Origin: Mesorhizobium sp. SOD10
Lineage (GTDB): Bacteria; Pseudomonadota; Alphaproteobacteria; Rhizobiales; Rhizobiaceae
Assembly: GCA_000824805.1 (NCBI GenBank)
Contig: CCNA01000006.1
Coordinates: 186,001-250,000, forward strand
Direction: 5' to 3'
Length of the DNA stretch: 64,000 nt
How positions within the stretch are numbered: position 1 is the first letter of the stretch; each line of letters begins with the position of its first letter. The position numbers and the translations under genes are program-made. The notes under the pieces are model-generated. The model was not told where the DNA came from. It saw only the letters and a program-made list of their open reading frames with translations, and searched no databases. Shown piece by piece: positions 34,829 through 42,361 of the stretch.

Positions 34829-34900
34829 TAGAGCAATTCCAGGAAAGGTGTGAGCGGTTTTCCGTCCGGAATTGCGTAAAAACAAAGGGATAGAGCGGTC
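34829..34900. repeat. Dispersed palindrome, GCAATTCCAGGAAA family, copy 4 (best copy)
   Basis: GAGCAATTCCAGGAAAGGTG, TGAGCGGTTTTCCGTCCGGA and ATTGCGTAAAAACAAAGGGA, then TAGAGCGG. The inner dyad CAATTCCAGGAAA / TTTTCCGTCCGGAATTG is clear. It lies between the convergent protease and cca genes. Confidence 0.8.
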
Positions 34901-34909
34901 CTGATCTTT

Positions 34910-36178
34910 TTAGATTTCCAGGGCCTGCGCGGCGCGTCTCATCAGCGCGCCGCGTTCCAGGGTGAAGCCCGACTCGACCCATTCCTTCTCGAGGTTCTTC
35001 AGCGTGGCGCCGAGCTTCGGCCCCGGCGAGCCACCAAGCGCGGTCAGGTCGGCGCCCTTGATCGGAAACACCGGCTTTTGCCATTTCAGCGTGAAATTGA
35101 GCAGGCGTGAAAAGCCGCCGGCTTCCATCATCGCCTGATTGTCCTCCGCGGCGCGCATTCGCGCGGCGGCAAGCGCCAGCCGGATGCGGTCTAGATAGCC
35201 GGTGCGATCGCCATAGTAGAGTTTCTTGGCCAGTTCGGTCTCGGTCGCCTTCGCATCCGGCGCAACGGTCAGCGCCCAATGCCGCAGACGATCGGCCTCT
35301 TCGTTTGACAATCGCAGCCGCTCGCCAAGCGTCTTCATGCGCACGGCATCGGGCGGGACGATCGCCTCCAGCCTCAGCATCGGATCGGCGGGCCAGCCGA
35401 GATCTTTTCCAGCCTTGACCAAGCCATGAATGGCGTCGATGCCCCATTTCTCGCTCTCCGGCAGCACGGCGGAGAGCACGCCGGCCTGGCGCATCCACAG
35501 CAGCGCGCGTGAGGGATCCGGAGCCGACAACAGCTTCTTCAGTTCGGACCAGACGCGCTCGGCTGAAAGCTGTGCAAGCCCGTCCTTCAGCCTGGCGCAG
35601 GCCTTCAGCCCTTCCGCGTCCGGCCGTCCCTCGCCATACCAGGCAAAGAACCGGAAGAAGCGCAGGATGCGCAGATAATCCTCGCGGATGCGCGCTTCCG
35701 CGTCGCCGATGAAGCGCAGCCGCCGCGCCTCGATATCGGCTATGCCGCCGACGAGGTCGACGATCGTGCCGTCGGCTTCGGCATAGAGCGCGTTGATGGT
35801 GAAGTCGCGCCGCTCGGCGTCCGCTTTCCAGTCACGCCCGAAGATCACTTTTGCCCGCCGCCCGTCGGTCTCGACATCGGCCCTGAGCGTCGTCACCTCA
35901 TAAGGCTTGCCGCCGGCGATCACCGTGATCGTGCCATGCTCGATGCCCGTCGGCACCGTCTTGAAGCCGGCCGCCGCGGCGCGCCGGATCGTTTCCTCCG
36001 GCACGGTGGTCGCGGCGATGTCGATGTCGGCGACCGGCTGGCCGATCAGCGCATTGCGCACCGCGCCGCCGGCGACACGCGCTTCCTCTGCGCCCTGCTT
36101 CAGCGCCGCAAGAAGCTTCTGCAGGTGCTTGTCGGCCAGCCAATCGGCCCTGCCTGAGAGTGACGCCTCAGCGCTCAA
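34910..36178 (-). CDS. cca: CCA tRNA nucleotidyltransferase
   Basis: A 422-residue class II nucleotidyltransferase that adds or repairs the tRNA 3' CCA. The catalytic head has GGAVRNALIGQPVADIDIA (the GG and DxD motifs); RRDFTINALYAEADG and VDLVGGIADIEARRLRFIGD are motifs B/C; FRFFAWYGEGRPD belongs to motif D/E. The helical body follows. Length is typical. The ATG overlaps the stop of the NUDIX gene by 4 bp. This NUDIX-cca order is common in rhizobia. Confidence 0.95.
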   Translation of the reverse strand: MSAEASLSGRADWLADKHLQKLLAALKQGAEEARVAGGAVRNALIGQPVADIDIAATTVPEETIRRAAAAGFKTVPTGIEHGTITVIAGGKPYEVTTLRADVETDGRRAKVIFGRDWKADAERRDFTINALYAEADGTIVDLVGGIADIEARRLRFIGDAEARIREDYLRILRFFRFFAWYGEGRPDAEGLKACARLKDGLAQLSAERVWSELKKLLSAPDPSRALLWMRQAGVLSAVLPESEKWGIDAIHGLVKAGKDLGWPADPMLRLEAIVPPDAVRMKTLGERLRLSNEEADRLRHWALTVAPDAKATETELAKKLYYGDRTGYLDRIRLALAAARMRAAEDNQAMMEAGGFSRLLNFTLKWQKPVFPIKGADLTALGGSPGPKLGATLKNLEKEWVESGFTLERGALMRRAAQALEI

Positions 36179-36810
36179 CCATAAAGCCTTTCATAGAGCG
36201 TGCGGATGATGCCGGCGGTGACGCCCCAGATGCGCTGGCCGCCATAGGGCATCTCGTAGAAGAACCATTCGAGCTCGTTCCACATGCGGCTGTCGCGCGC
36301 GTGGTTGGCAGGATCCATAAGGAAGCTCAAGGGCACCTCGAAGGCAGCGTCGACCTCCTCGGCGTTGAGCGCCAGCGCAAAACCCGGCCGCACAATGGCA
36401 AGCACCGGCACGATGCGATAGCCGCTGCCGGAGACGTAATCCGGCATGCGGCCGATGATCTCGATATGGCCGCGATCGAGGCCGATCTCCTCGAAGGTCT
36501 CACGCAAAGCGGTGGCCTCGGGGCTTGGATCGGTCGCATCGATGGTGCCGCCCGGAAAAGCCACCTGTCCGGAATGGCTGCGCAGCTTCTCGGCGCGCTT
36601 GGTGAGCAGCACCATGGCGCCCTCGGCACGGTCGATCACCGGGATCAGCACCGCCGCGTCGCGCAGCGGCTTGATGTGCTTGAGCCTGGGATGGCCGGGA
36701 TTGAAGCGATGGTCGCCGAAATCGTCGCCAGGGCTGGGGACGGCCAGCGCGGCGACGCGCGCCCGGAAGTCCGCGATCGAAAACGGCGTCGGCGTCACCT
36801 GGTCCATCAC
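36175..36810 (-). CDS. NUDIX hydrolase, CoA pyrophosphatase type
   Basis: A 211-residue protein with the Nudix box GGTIDATDPSPEATALRETF, then EEIGL (GX5EX7REUXEEXGU), and upstream the UPF0035 pattern LRSHSGQVAFPGG that defines CoA/acyl-CoA pyrophosphatases (NudL/Nudt7 type). It likely hydrolyses CoA or its esters to 4'-phosphopantetheine and ADP. It is sandwiched by 4-bp overlaps with DUF1285 upstream and cca downstream, so the three genes are translated together. Confidence 0.92.
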   Translation of the reverse strand: MMDQVTPTPFSIADFRARVAALAVPSPGDDFGDHRFNPGHPRLKHIKPLRDAAVLIPVIDRAEGAMVLLTKRAEKLRSHSGQVAFPGGTIDATDPSPEATALRETFEEIGLDRGHIEIIGRMPDYVSGSGYRIVPVLAIVRPGFALALNAEEVDAAFEVPLSFLMDPANHARDSRMWNELEWFFYEMPYGGQRIWGVTAGIIRTLYERLYG

Positions 36811-37466
36811 GCGCTCAGCCGTTTCAGCTTCTCGGCAGGCATGATCGGATAGGCTTCGCCACCCGAGCGGACGGCGAACATCGCCCTGCCGTCGATGTCG
36901 ATCTCCTCGCCATGCTCGACCAGTTCGTACATCACCGGCCGCGCAACCAGCGCTTCCAGCCGTCCGCGCACCAGCACATAGGGCTTCAACCCTCCGGTTT
37001 CGTCCTCGTCGACGAAACGCAGCGGATGGCCGGGACCGGCGGCCACGACGTCGCCGACATTGGTGCGGAAGGTGATGACCTGGTCGTCCCCGCTGCCGGA
37101 CACGTTCATTTCGACGGCGATAAAGGGCGCGTCGGCGACGCGTATCCCGACCCGCTCGACCGGCGTCACCAGATAGGTCTTGCCGTCTGCATCCTTGCGC
37201 AGCACGCTGGAAAAAAGCTGTACCAGCGGCATGCGGCCGATCGGCGTGCCGAGATAGAACCAGGTGCCGTCCGCCTTGATCTCCATGTCGAGGTCGCCGC
37301 AGAAGTCCGGATTCCAGCGTTCGACCGGCGCCGGCCCCTTGCCGGCCCGCGCCGCGCGCGAGATCAGCGCCTCCAGGCCCCGCGCCTCGGTGGCGCCAGT
37401 CAGACTCTGTTTGCCCAGACTCTGCTCGCCCGGGCTGTGTTCACGATGTTCGCTGCGTTCGGCCAT
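36807..37466 (-). CDS. DUF1285 domain protein
   Basis: A 219-residue soluble protein. From about residue 60 it matches DUF1285: NPDFCGDLDMEIKADGTWFY, LGTPIGRMPLVQLFSSVLRK, YLVTPVERVGIRVADAPF and the C-terminal VMYELVEHGEEIDIDGRAMF. The function is unknown. I choose ATG 37466 (MAERSEHREHSPGEQSLGKQ). Just after it the protein has a short pentapeptide-like repeat (EHSPG, EQSLG, KQSLT) encoded by 15-bp units. The longer frame from 38027 is a shadow. First gene of the NUDIX-cca operon; divergent from the MoxR operon. Confidence 0.88.
   Translation of the reverse strand: MAERSEHREHSPGEQSLGKQSLTGATEARGLEALISRAARAGKGPAPVERWNPDFCGDLDMEIKADGTWFYLGTPIGRMPLVQLFSSVLRKDADGKTYLVTPVERVGIRVADAPFIAVEMNVSGSGDDQVITFRTNVGDVVAAGPGHPLRFVDEDETGGLKPYVLVRGRLEALVARPVMYELVEHGEEIDIDGRAMFAVRSGGEAYPIMPAEKLKRLSA
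37401..37445. repeat. 15-bp tandem repeat inside the DUF1285 gene
   Basis: CAGACTCTGTTTGCC, CAGACTCTGCTCGCC and a diverged CGGGCTGTGTTCACG follow each other. In the protein they give a repeated five-residue unit near the N-terminus. Confidence 0.75.
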
Positions 37467-37620
37467 GGTCACGAAATAGTCACTGTTGTCCCGATTGTCA
37501 GCCTTGTCCGCCCGAGTCTGTGATTTAAGTTCAATTACAGGCGCTGGGTGAGGCCGAATCGCGGCATTCTGCGGCCTTGAGAATGCAGGCCGGTATCTCC
37601 AACCACAAGGATCGAGCGGC

Positions 37621-38625
37621 ATGAGCGTGATGATCAAGGAAAGCCCGATCAGCGAAAAAGCGATGATCGAGGAAGCCGAAAAGGCGCTGGCCGACATCTC
37701 CAGGGTCCGCGACGCGGTCGGCCGGGTGATCTTCGGCCAGGAAGCCGTCGTCGAGCGCACGCTGGTGGCGCTGCTGGCGGGCGGCCATGCGCTTCTGGTC
37801 GGCGTGCCGGGCCTCGCCAAGACCAAGCTGGTCGAGACGTTGGGCATCGTGCTCGGCCTCGATTCGCGCCGCGTCCAGTTCACGCCCGACCTGATGCCCT
37901 CGGACATCCTTGGCTCCGAGGTGATGGAGCAGGACGAGTTCGGCAAGCGCTCCTTCCGCTTCCTTTCCGGGCCGATCTTCACGCAATTGCTGATGGCGGA
38001 CGAGATCAACCGCGCCTCGCCGCGCACGCAGTCGGCGCTGCTGCAGGCAATGCAGGAATATCACGTCACCATCGCGGGCGCCCGCCACGACCTGCCCTCG
38101 CCCTTCCATGTGCTAGCGACGCAAAACCCGCTGGAGCAGGAAGGCACCTATCCCCTCCCCGAGGCCCAACTCGACCGCTTCCTGATGCAGGTCGATATCC
38201 TCTATCCGGAGATCGAGGCGGAGCGTCGCATCCTGCTCGAAACGACCGGCGTCGACGAGGCAAAGGCCGACAATGTGCTGCAGCCGGCCAGGCTGAAGGA
38301 AATCCAGACGCTGATCCGCCGCATGCCGGTGCCGGAAAGCGTTGTCGAGGCGATCCTCAAGCTGGTGCGGTCGGCCCGGCCGGGTCAGGGCAATGCCGAG
38401 ACCGACAAGCATGTCGCCTGGGGGCCAGGTCCGCGCGCCAGCCAAGCGCTGACCCTGTGCGCCCGCGCCCGCGCCCTATATGATGGCAGGTTGGCGCCGT
38501 CGGTCGACGACGTACGCGCCTTGGCCGAACCGGTGTTGCAGCATCGCATGGCGCTGACTTTCGCCGCCCGCGCCGAAGGCACCTCGGTGCGCGACGTGGT
38601 GGCGAAGCTGGCAAAAGGCATCTGA
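37621..38625 (+). CDS. MoxR-family AAA+ ATPase
   Basis: A 334-residue AAA+ ATPase. Walker A VGVPGLAKTKLVETLG, Walker B LLMADEINRASPRTQSALL, sensor 1 in HVLATQNPLEQEGTYPLPEA and the arginine of sensor 2 near the C-terminal lid. MoxR ATPases pair with DUF58/VWA proteins and act as chaperones that mature or insert metal into partner complexes, or help envelope stress tolerance (Bat/aerotolerance operons). First gene of a four-gene operon; its TGA overlaps the next ATG by one base. Confidence 0.93.
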   Translation: MSVMIKESPISEKAMIEEAEKALADISRVRDAVGRVIFGQEAVVERTLVALLAGGHALLVGVPGLAKTKLVETLGIVLGLDSRRVQFTPDLMPSDILGSEVMEQDEFGKRSFRFLSGPIFTQLLMADEINRASPRTQSALLQAMQEYHVTIAGARHDLPSPFHVLATQNPLEQEGTYPLPEAQLDRFLMQVDILYPEIEAERRILLETTGVDEAKADNVLQPARLKEIQTLIRRMPVPESVVEAILKLVRSARPGQGNAETDKHVAWGPGPRASQALTLCARARALYDGRLAPSVDDVRALAEPVLQHRMALTFAARAEGTSVRDVVAKLAKGI

Positions 38626-39539
38626 TGGGTCGAATAGGCGAGGTCCAGGCACCGGTTGCGACGCGCGACGCGCTCGCCCGCGGCCGGTTGCGGGCTTCAT
38701 TGGTGCCGGACCTGCTGGTCGAAGCGCGCCGTATCGTCAACACGGTGATCGCCGGCTGGCACGGCCGCCGCAAGCGCGGCATCGGCGAGAATTTCTGGCA
38801 GTTCCGGCCCTATGTCGAGGGCGATTCCTCGCGTATCGACTGGCGCCGCTCGGCGAGAGACGACCATACTTATGTGCGCGACCGCGAATGGGAAGCCGCG
38901 CATACCGTCTGGCTCTGGGCCGACCCCTCGCCTTCCATGCTCTACAAATCCGCCACGGCTAGCGTCTCCAAGGAATCACGGGCGCTGGTGCTGGCGCTCG
39001 CCCTGGCCGAGCTTTTGTCGCGCAGCGGCGAGCGCATCGCCTGGCCGGGTCTGACCGATCCGTTCACCGCCCGCAACGGCGCCGAGCGCATCGCCGCCCA
39101 ACTGAGCCACGCCGCCGCGCTGCCCGCCAAGCCGGATCTGTCGGCCATCCGCCGCTTCTGCGATATCGTGCTAGTCAGCGATTTCCTCGATCCGGTCGAG
39201 GAAACCAAGGCCTGGCTCGACGTGCTCGCCCGCCACTGCGTGCGTGCGCATCTGATCGAGGTTGCCGATCCGGCTGAGGAAAGCTTCCCCTATGCCGGCC
39301 GCACCGAATTCACCGATCCCGAGACGGGCGACAAGCTGACCGCCGGCCGCGCCGAGATGCTGGCCGAGGAATATCGGCTGCTTTACCGGGCCCGCCGCGA
39401 GGAACTGGCCGCCTGGTGCAAGCGTCTCGGCTGGAGCTACACCGTCAACCACACCGACCGCCTCGCCTCGGAGGCGCTGGTGCGCATCCATATGGCGATG
39501 ACCGCCGACGGCACCGATTTCGGAAAGGCGGTCGCATGA
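38625..39539 (+). CDS. DUF58 domain protein
   Basis: A 304-residue soluble protein. The DUF58 hallmark is GIGENFWQFRPYVEGDSSRI and DWRRSARDDHTYVRDREWE, followed by WLWADPSPSM (a modified MIDAS-like strand: DPSPS in place of DxSxS). LVSDFLDPVEETKAWLDVLA is in the second half. DUF58 proteins are von Willebrand-like partners of MoxR ATPases. It starts with a 1-bp overlap to the moxR stop, and its stop overlaps the next gene by 4 bp. Confidence 0.92.
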   Translation: MGRIGEVQAPVATRDALARGRLRASLVPDLLVEARRIVNTVIAGWHGRRKRGIGENFWQFRPYVEGDSSRIDWRRSARDDHTYVRDREWEAAHTVWLWADPSPSMLYKSATASVSKESRALVLALALAELLSRSGERIAWPGLTDPFTARNGAERIAAQLSHAAALPAKPDLSAIRRFCDIVLVSDFLDPVEETKAWLDVLARHCVRAHLIEVADPAEESFPYAGRTEFTDPETGDKLTAGRAEMLAEEYRLLYRARREELAAWCKRLGWSYTVNHTDRLASEALVRIHMAMTADGTDFGKAVA

Positions 39540-42358
39540 GCTGGCTGCCGCTTTCCTTCGGGGCGCCCATGGTGCTGTGGGGCCTTCTGGCGCTGCCGGT
39601 GATCTGGTGGCTGCTGCGCCTCACTCCGCCCAGGCCGCAGACGGAGGTTTTCCCGCCGCTGAGAATCCTCGCCCGGGTCCTGAGGCGCGAGGAGACCCCG
39701 CAGCAAAGCCCGTGGTGGCTGACGCTGCTTCGGCTGTTGATGGCGGCCCTCGTCGTGATGGCGCTGGCCGAGCCGGTCTTCAATCCGCGCGAAAAATTGC
39801 CGGCGGAAGGTGCGGCTCTGGCACTTGTCATCGACAATGGCTGGGCGAGCGCCGCCGACTGGAACAAGCGCGTGGCCACCGCCGAGCGGCTGATCGCCGA
39901 TGCCGGTTCGAACGGCGTGCCGGTCGTCATCGCCTTCACCGCCGAGAAGCCCAACGCCGAGATCGGACCTTTCGACGCTTCGGCCGCGCTTGATCACCTG
40001 CGCGCTGCCAAGCCGCGGCCGATTCCTACCGACAGGCCCGCCGTCTATGCCCGTGTCGCCGCCGCGTTGGAGCGCCTGCCGGGCGCCAGCGTCGCGGTGC
40101 TCGCCGACGGACTTGCCGCCAAAGGCGATGAGGCCGCTTTCAAGACGCTGCTCGAAAAGAACGCGACCCGGCTGGTCTGGGCCACATCCGACCGGCCGTC
40201 CGTAACCGGCCTGATCGGCGCCGACAACCAGGTCGACGGTTTCGCGCTGACCGCCATTCGCGCGCCCGGCAACCCGGCGCCGGCGCAGGTCACCGCGGGT
40301 GCCTTCGACGACAAGGGCCGCCGCATCGCCGATGCGACGCTGACCTTCGCGCCGGGCGAAGCCACCGCCACGGGTACGATGGCGGTTCCCTTCGAGCTGC
40401 GCAACGATTTCGCCTCGATCGCACTCGACGGCGAGCATCAGGCCGGCGCCGTGCGCGTGCTGGACGAGAGCTCGAAACGGCGCCGCGTCGGCCTTCTGTC
40501 ACAGGCTGAGGCTGACCAGGCGCAGCCGCTTCTGTCGCCGCTCTACTATATCCGCCGCGCCCTGCAGCCCTTTGCCGACCTGGTCGAGCCGTCGAGCGCG
40601 GACCTGGCGGACGCCATTCCGCAGCTTCTCGACCAGAAGCCGGCGATGATCATCATGGCCGACGTCGGCACCATTCCGGCGCAGGTCAAGCAGCGGCTGG
40701 TCGACTGGGTCGACAAGGGCGGCACGCTGGTGCGTTTTGCGGGTCCCCGCCTTGCCGCGGCCGGCAATGACGACGATCTTTTGCCGGTCAGGCTGCGCAG
40801 CGGCGAGCGCGCGCTGGGCGGGGCGCTGTCTTGGACTACGCCGCAGGCGGTCACCGAATTCCCGAAGAACGGTCCCTTCGCCGATCTTTCTCCGCCCTCC
40901 GAGGTGACGGTCAGCCGGCAGGTTCTGGCCGAGCCGACGCCCGACATCGTCGAGCGCACCTGGGCCACGCTTGCCGACGGCACGCCCCTGGTGACGGGCA
41001 TGAAGAAGGACAAGGGCACGCTCGTGCTCTTCCATGTCACGCCCGAGGCGACCTGGTCGAACCTGCCGATCTCCGGCAGCTTCGTCGAAATGCTGAGACG
41101 CATCGTGCAGCTGTCGCGCAACCAGGGCGCCGCGATCGCCAATGCCGAGGCCACCTCCGCATCGCTCGCGCCCTATCGGATGATCGGCGCCGACGGCATG
41201 CTGACGCCGCCCTCGCCGGATGCCCGGCCGCTGGTGCCCGGCGCCGGTCCGCTGCCGGTGACCTTGGAAAATCCGCCCGGCCTTTACGGCTCGGAGACGG
41301 GCGTCTTCGCGCATAATCTACTCGACGCGTCGAGCACGTTCGCGCCGCTTGTCCGCCCGCAGGTTTCGCTGCCGGTGACAGCCGTCCCTTACGCCTTCGA
41401 TGAATCGGAAAACCTGAAGGGGCCGCTGGTCGCCATCGCGCTCCTGTTGATGGCGCTCGACACTTTGGCCGTGTTCTGGATGGGCGGCTTGCTGGCGCGC
41501 CGGCCGCGCCGCGCAGGCACGGCGGCAACCGCCGCGGCCGTTCTGGTGGTACTTGGCGGCCTTTTCGGCCATGCCGATCTTGCCCGCGCCGACGATTCGA
41601 AGCCCGGCGACGGCCTGGCGATCGACGATATTTCGAAAACCCGCATCGCCTATGTCATCACCGGCGAGCCGGGCGTCGATTCGATCAGCCGCGCCGGCCT
41701 CGAGGGCCTCACGCGTTTCCTGATCGAGAAGACCGCGCTCGAACCCGGCCCGCCGGCCGGCGTCGACATCGCCAAGGACGAACTGTCCTTCTTCCCGCTG
41801 ATCTACTGGCCGATCGACGCGACGGCGCCCATGCCGAGCCAAGCGGCGATCGCCCGCATCGATGCCTATATGCAGCAGGGCGGCACGGTTCTGTTTGACA
41901 CGCGCGACCAGTTTTCGAACGGCATCGGCGCCGGCTCGGCGAGCCCTGCCACCGAGCGGCTGCGCGACATTCTGGGTAATCTCAACGTGCCGCCGCTGGA
42001 GCCGGTGCCGTCGGACCACGTGCTGACCAAATCCTTCTTCATCCTTCCGGAATTCCCCGGCCGCTTCAACGGCAGCCCGCTCTGGGTCGAGGCCTCGCTC
42101 GATGCCAGCAACACCGAGAACCGTCCCGTGCGCACTGGTGACGGCGTCTCGCCGATCATGATCACCGCCAATGATTTCGCCGGCGCCTGGGCGATCGACG
42201 AGAACGGCGATCCGATGCTGCCGACGGTGCCGCCGGACCCGATGCAACGCGTCTACGCGCTGCGCGCCGGGGTCAACATCATGATGTACATGCTGACCGG
42301 CAACTATAAATCCGACCAGGTGCATGTGCCGGTGCTGCTCGAACGGCTGGGGCAGTAG
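39536..42358 (+). CDS. DUF4159 / BatA-like large membrane protein
   Basis: A 940-residue protein. The N-terminus is a BatA-type membrane part: one helix in FGAPMVLWGLLALPVIWWLL and a second in LLRLLMAALVVMALAEPVF. A degenerate VWA-like domain follows (ALALVIDNGWASAADWN). Two further helices lie near residues 640-690 (LVAIALLLMALDTLAVFWM, TAAAVLVVLGGLFGHA). The C-terminal periplasmic DUF4159 domain contains KTRIAYVITGEPGVDSIS, FFPLIYWPIDATAP and GGTVLFDTRDQF. I place the start at ATG 39536 (MSWLPLSFGAP) rather than the longer frame inside the DUF58 gene. It is the largest part of the MoxR envelope operon. Confidence 0.9.
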   Translation: MSWLPLSFGAPMVLWGLLALPVIWWLLRLTPPRPQTEVFPPLRILARVLRREETPQQSPWWLTLLRLLMAALVVMALAEPVFNPREKLPAEGAALALVIDNGWASAADWNKRVATAERLIADAGSNGVPVVIAFTAEKPNAEIGPFDASAALDHLRAAKPRPIPTDRPAVYARVAAALERLPGASVAVLADGLAAKGDEAAFKTLLEKNATRLVWATSDRPSVTGLIGADNQVDGFALTAIRAPGNPAPAQVTAGAFDDKGRRIADATLTFAPGEATATGTMAVPFELRNDFASIALDGEHQAGAVRVLDESSKRRRVGLLSQAEADQAQPLLSPLYYIRRALQPFADLVEPSSADLADAIPQLLDQKPAMIIMADVGTIPAQVKQRLVDWVDKGGTLVRFAGPRLAAAGNDDDLLPVRLRSGERALGGALSWTTPQAVTEFPKNGPFADLSPPSEVTVSRQVLAEPTPDIVERTWATLADGTPLVTGMKKDKGTLVLFHVTPEATWSNLPISGSFVEMLRRIVQLSRNQGAAIANAEATSASLAPYRMIGADGMLTPPSPDARPLVPGAGPLPVTLENPPGLYGSETGVFAHNLLDASSTFAPLVRPQVSLPVTAVPYAFDESENLKGPLVAIALLLMALDTLAVFWMGGLLARRPRRAGTAATAAAVLVVLGGLFGHADLARADDSKPGDGLAIDDISKTRIAYVITGEPGVDSISRAGLEGLTRFLIEKTALEPGPPAGVDIAKDELSFFPLIYWPIDATAPMPSQAAIARIDAYMQQGGTVLFDTRDQFSNGIGAGSASPATERLRDILGNLNVPPLEPVPSDHVLTKSFFILPEFPGRFNGSPLWVEASLDASNTENRPVRTGDGVSPIMITANDFAGAWAIDENGDPMLPTVPPDPMQRVYALRAGVNIMMYMLTGNYKSDQVHVPVLLERLGQ

Positions 42359-42361
42359 GTC

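Noticed and set aside
37467..38027. Extended N-terminus of the DUF1285 protein
   Set aside because: Runs antisense into the MoxR ATPase gene and has no domain content; ATG 37466 is sufficient.
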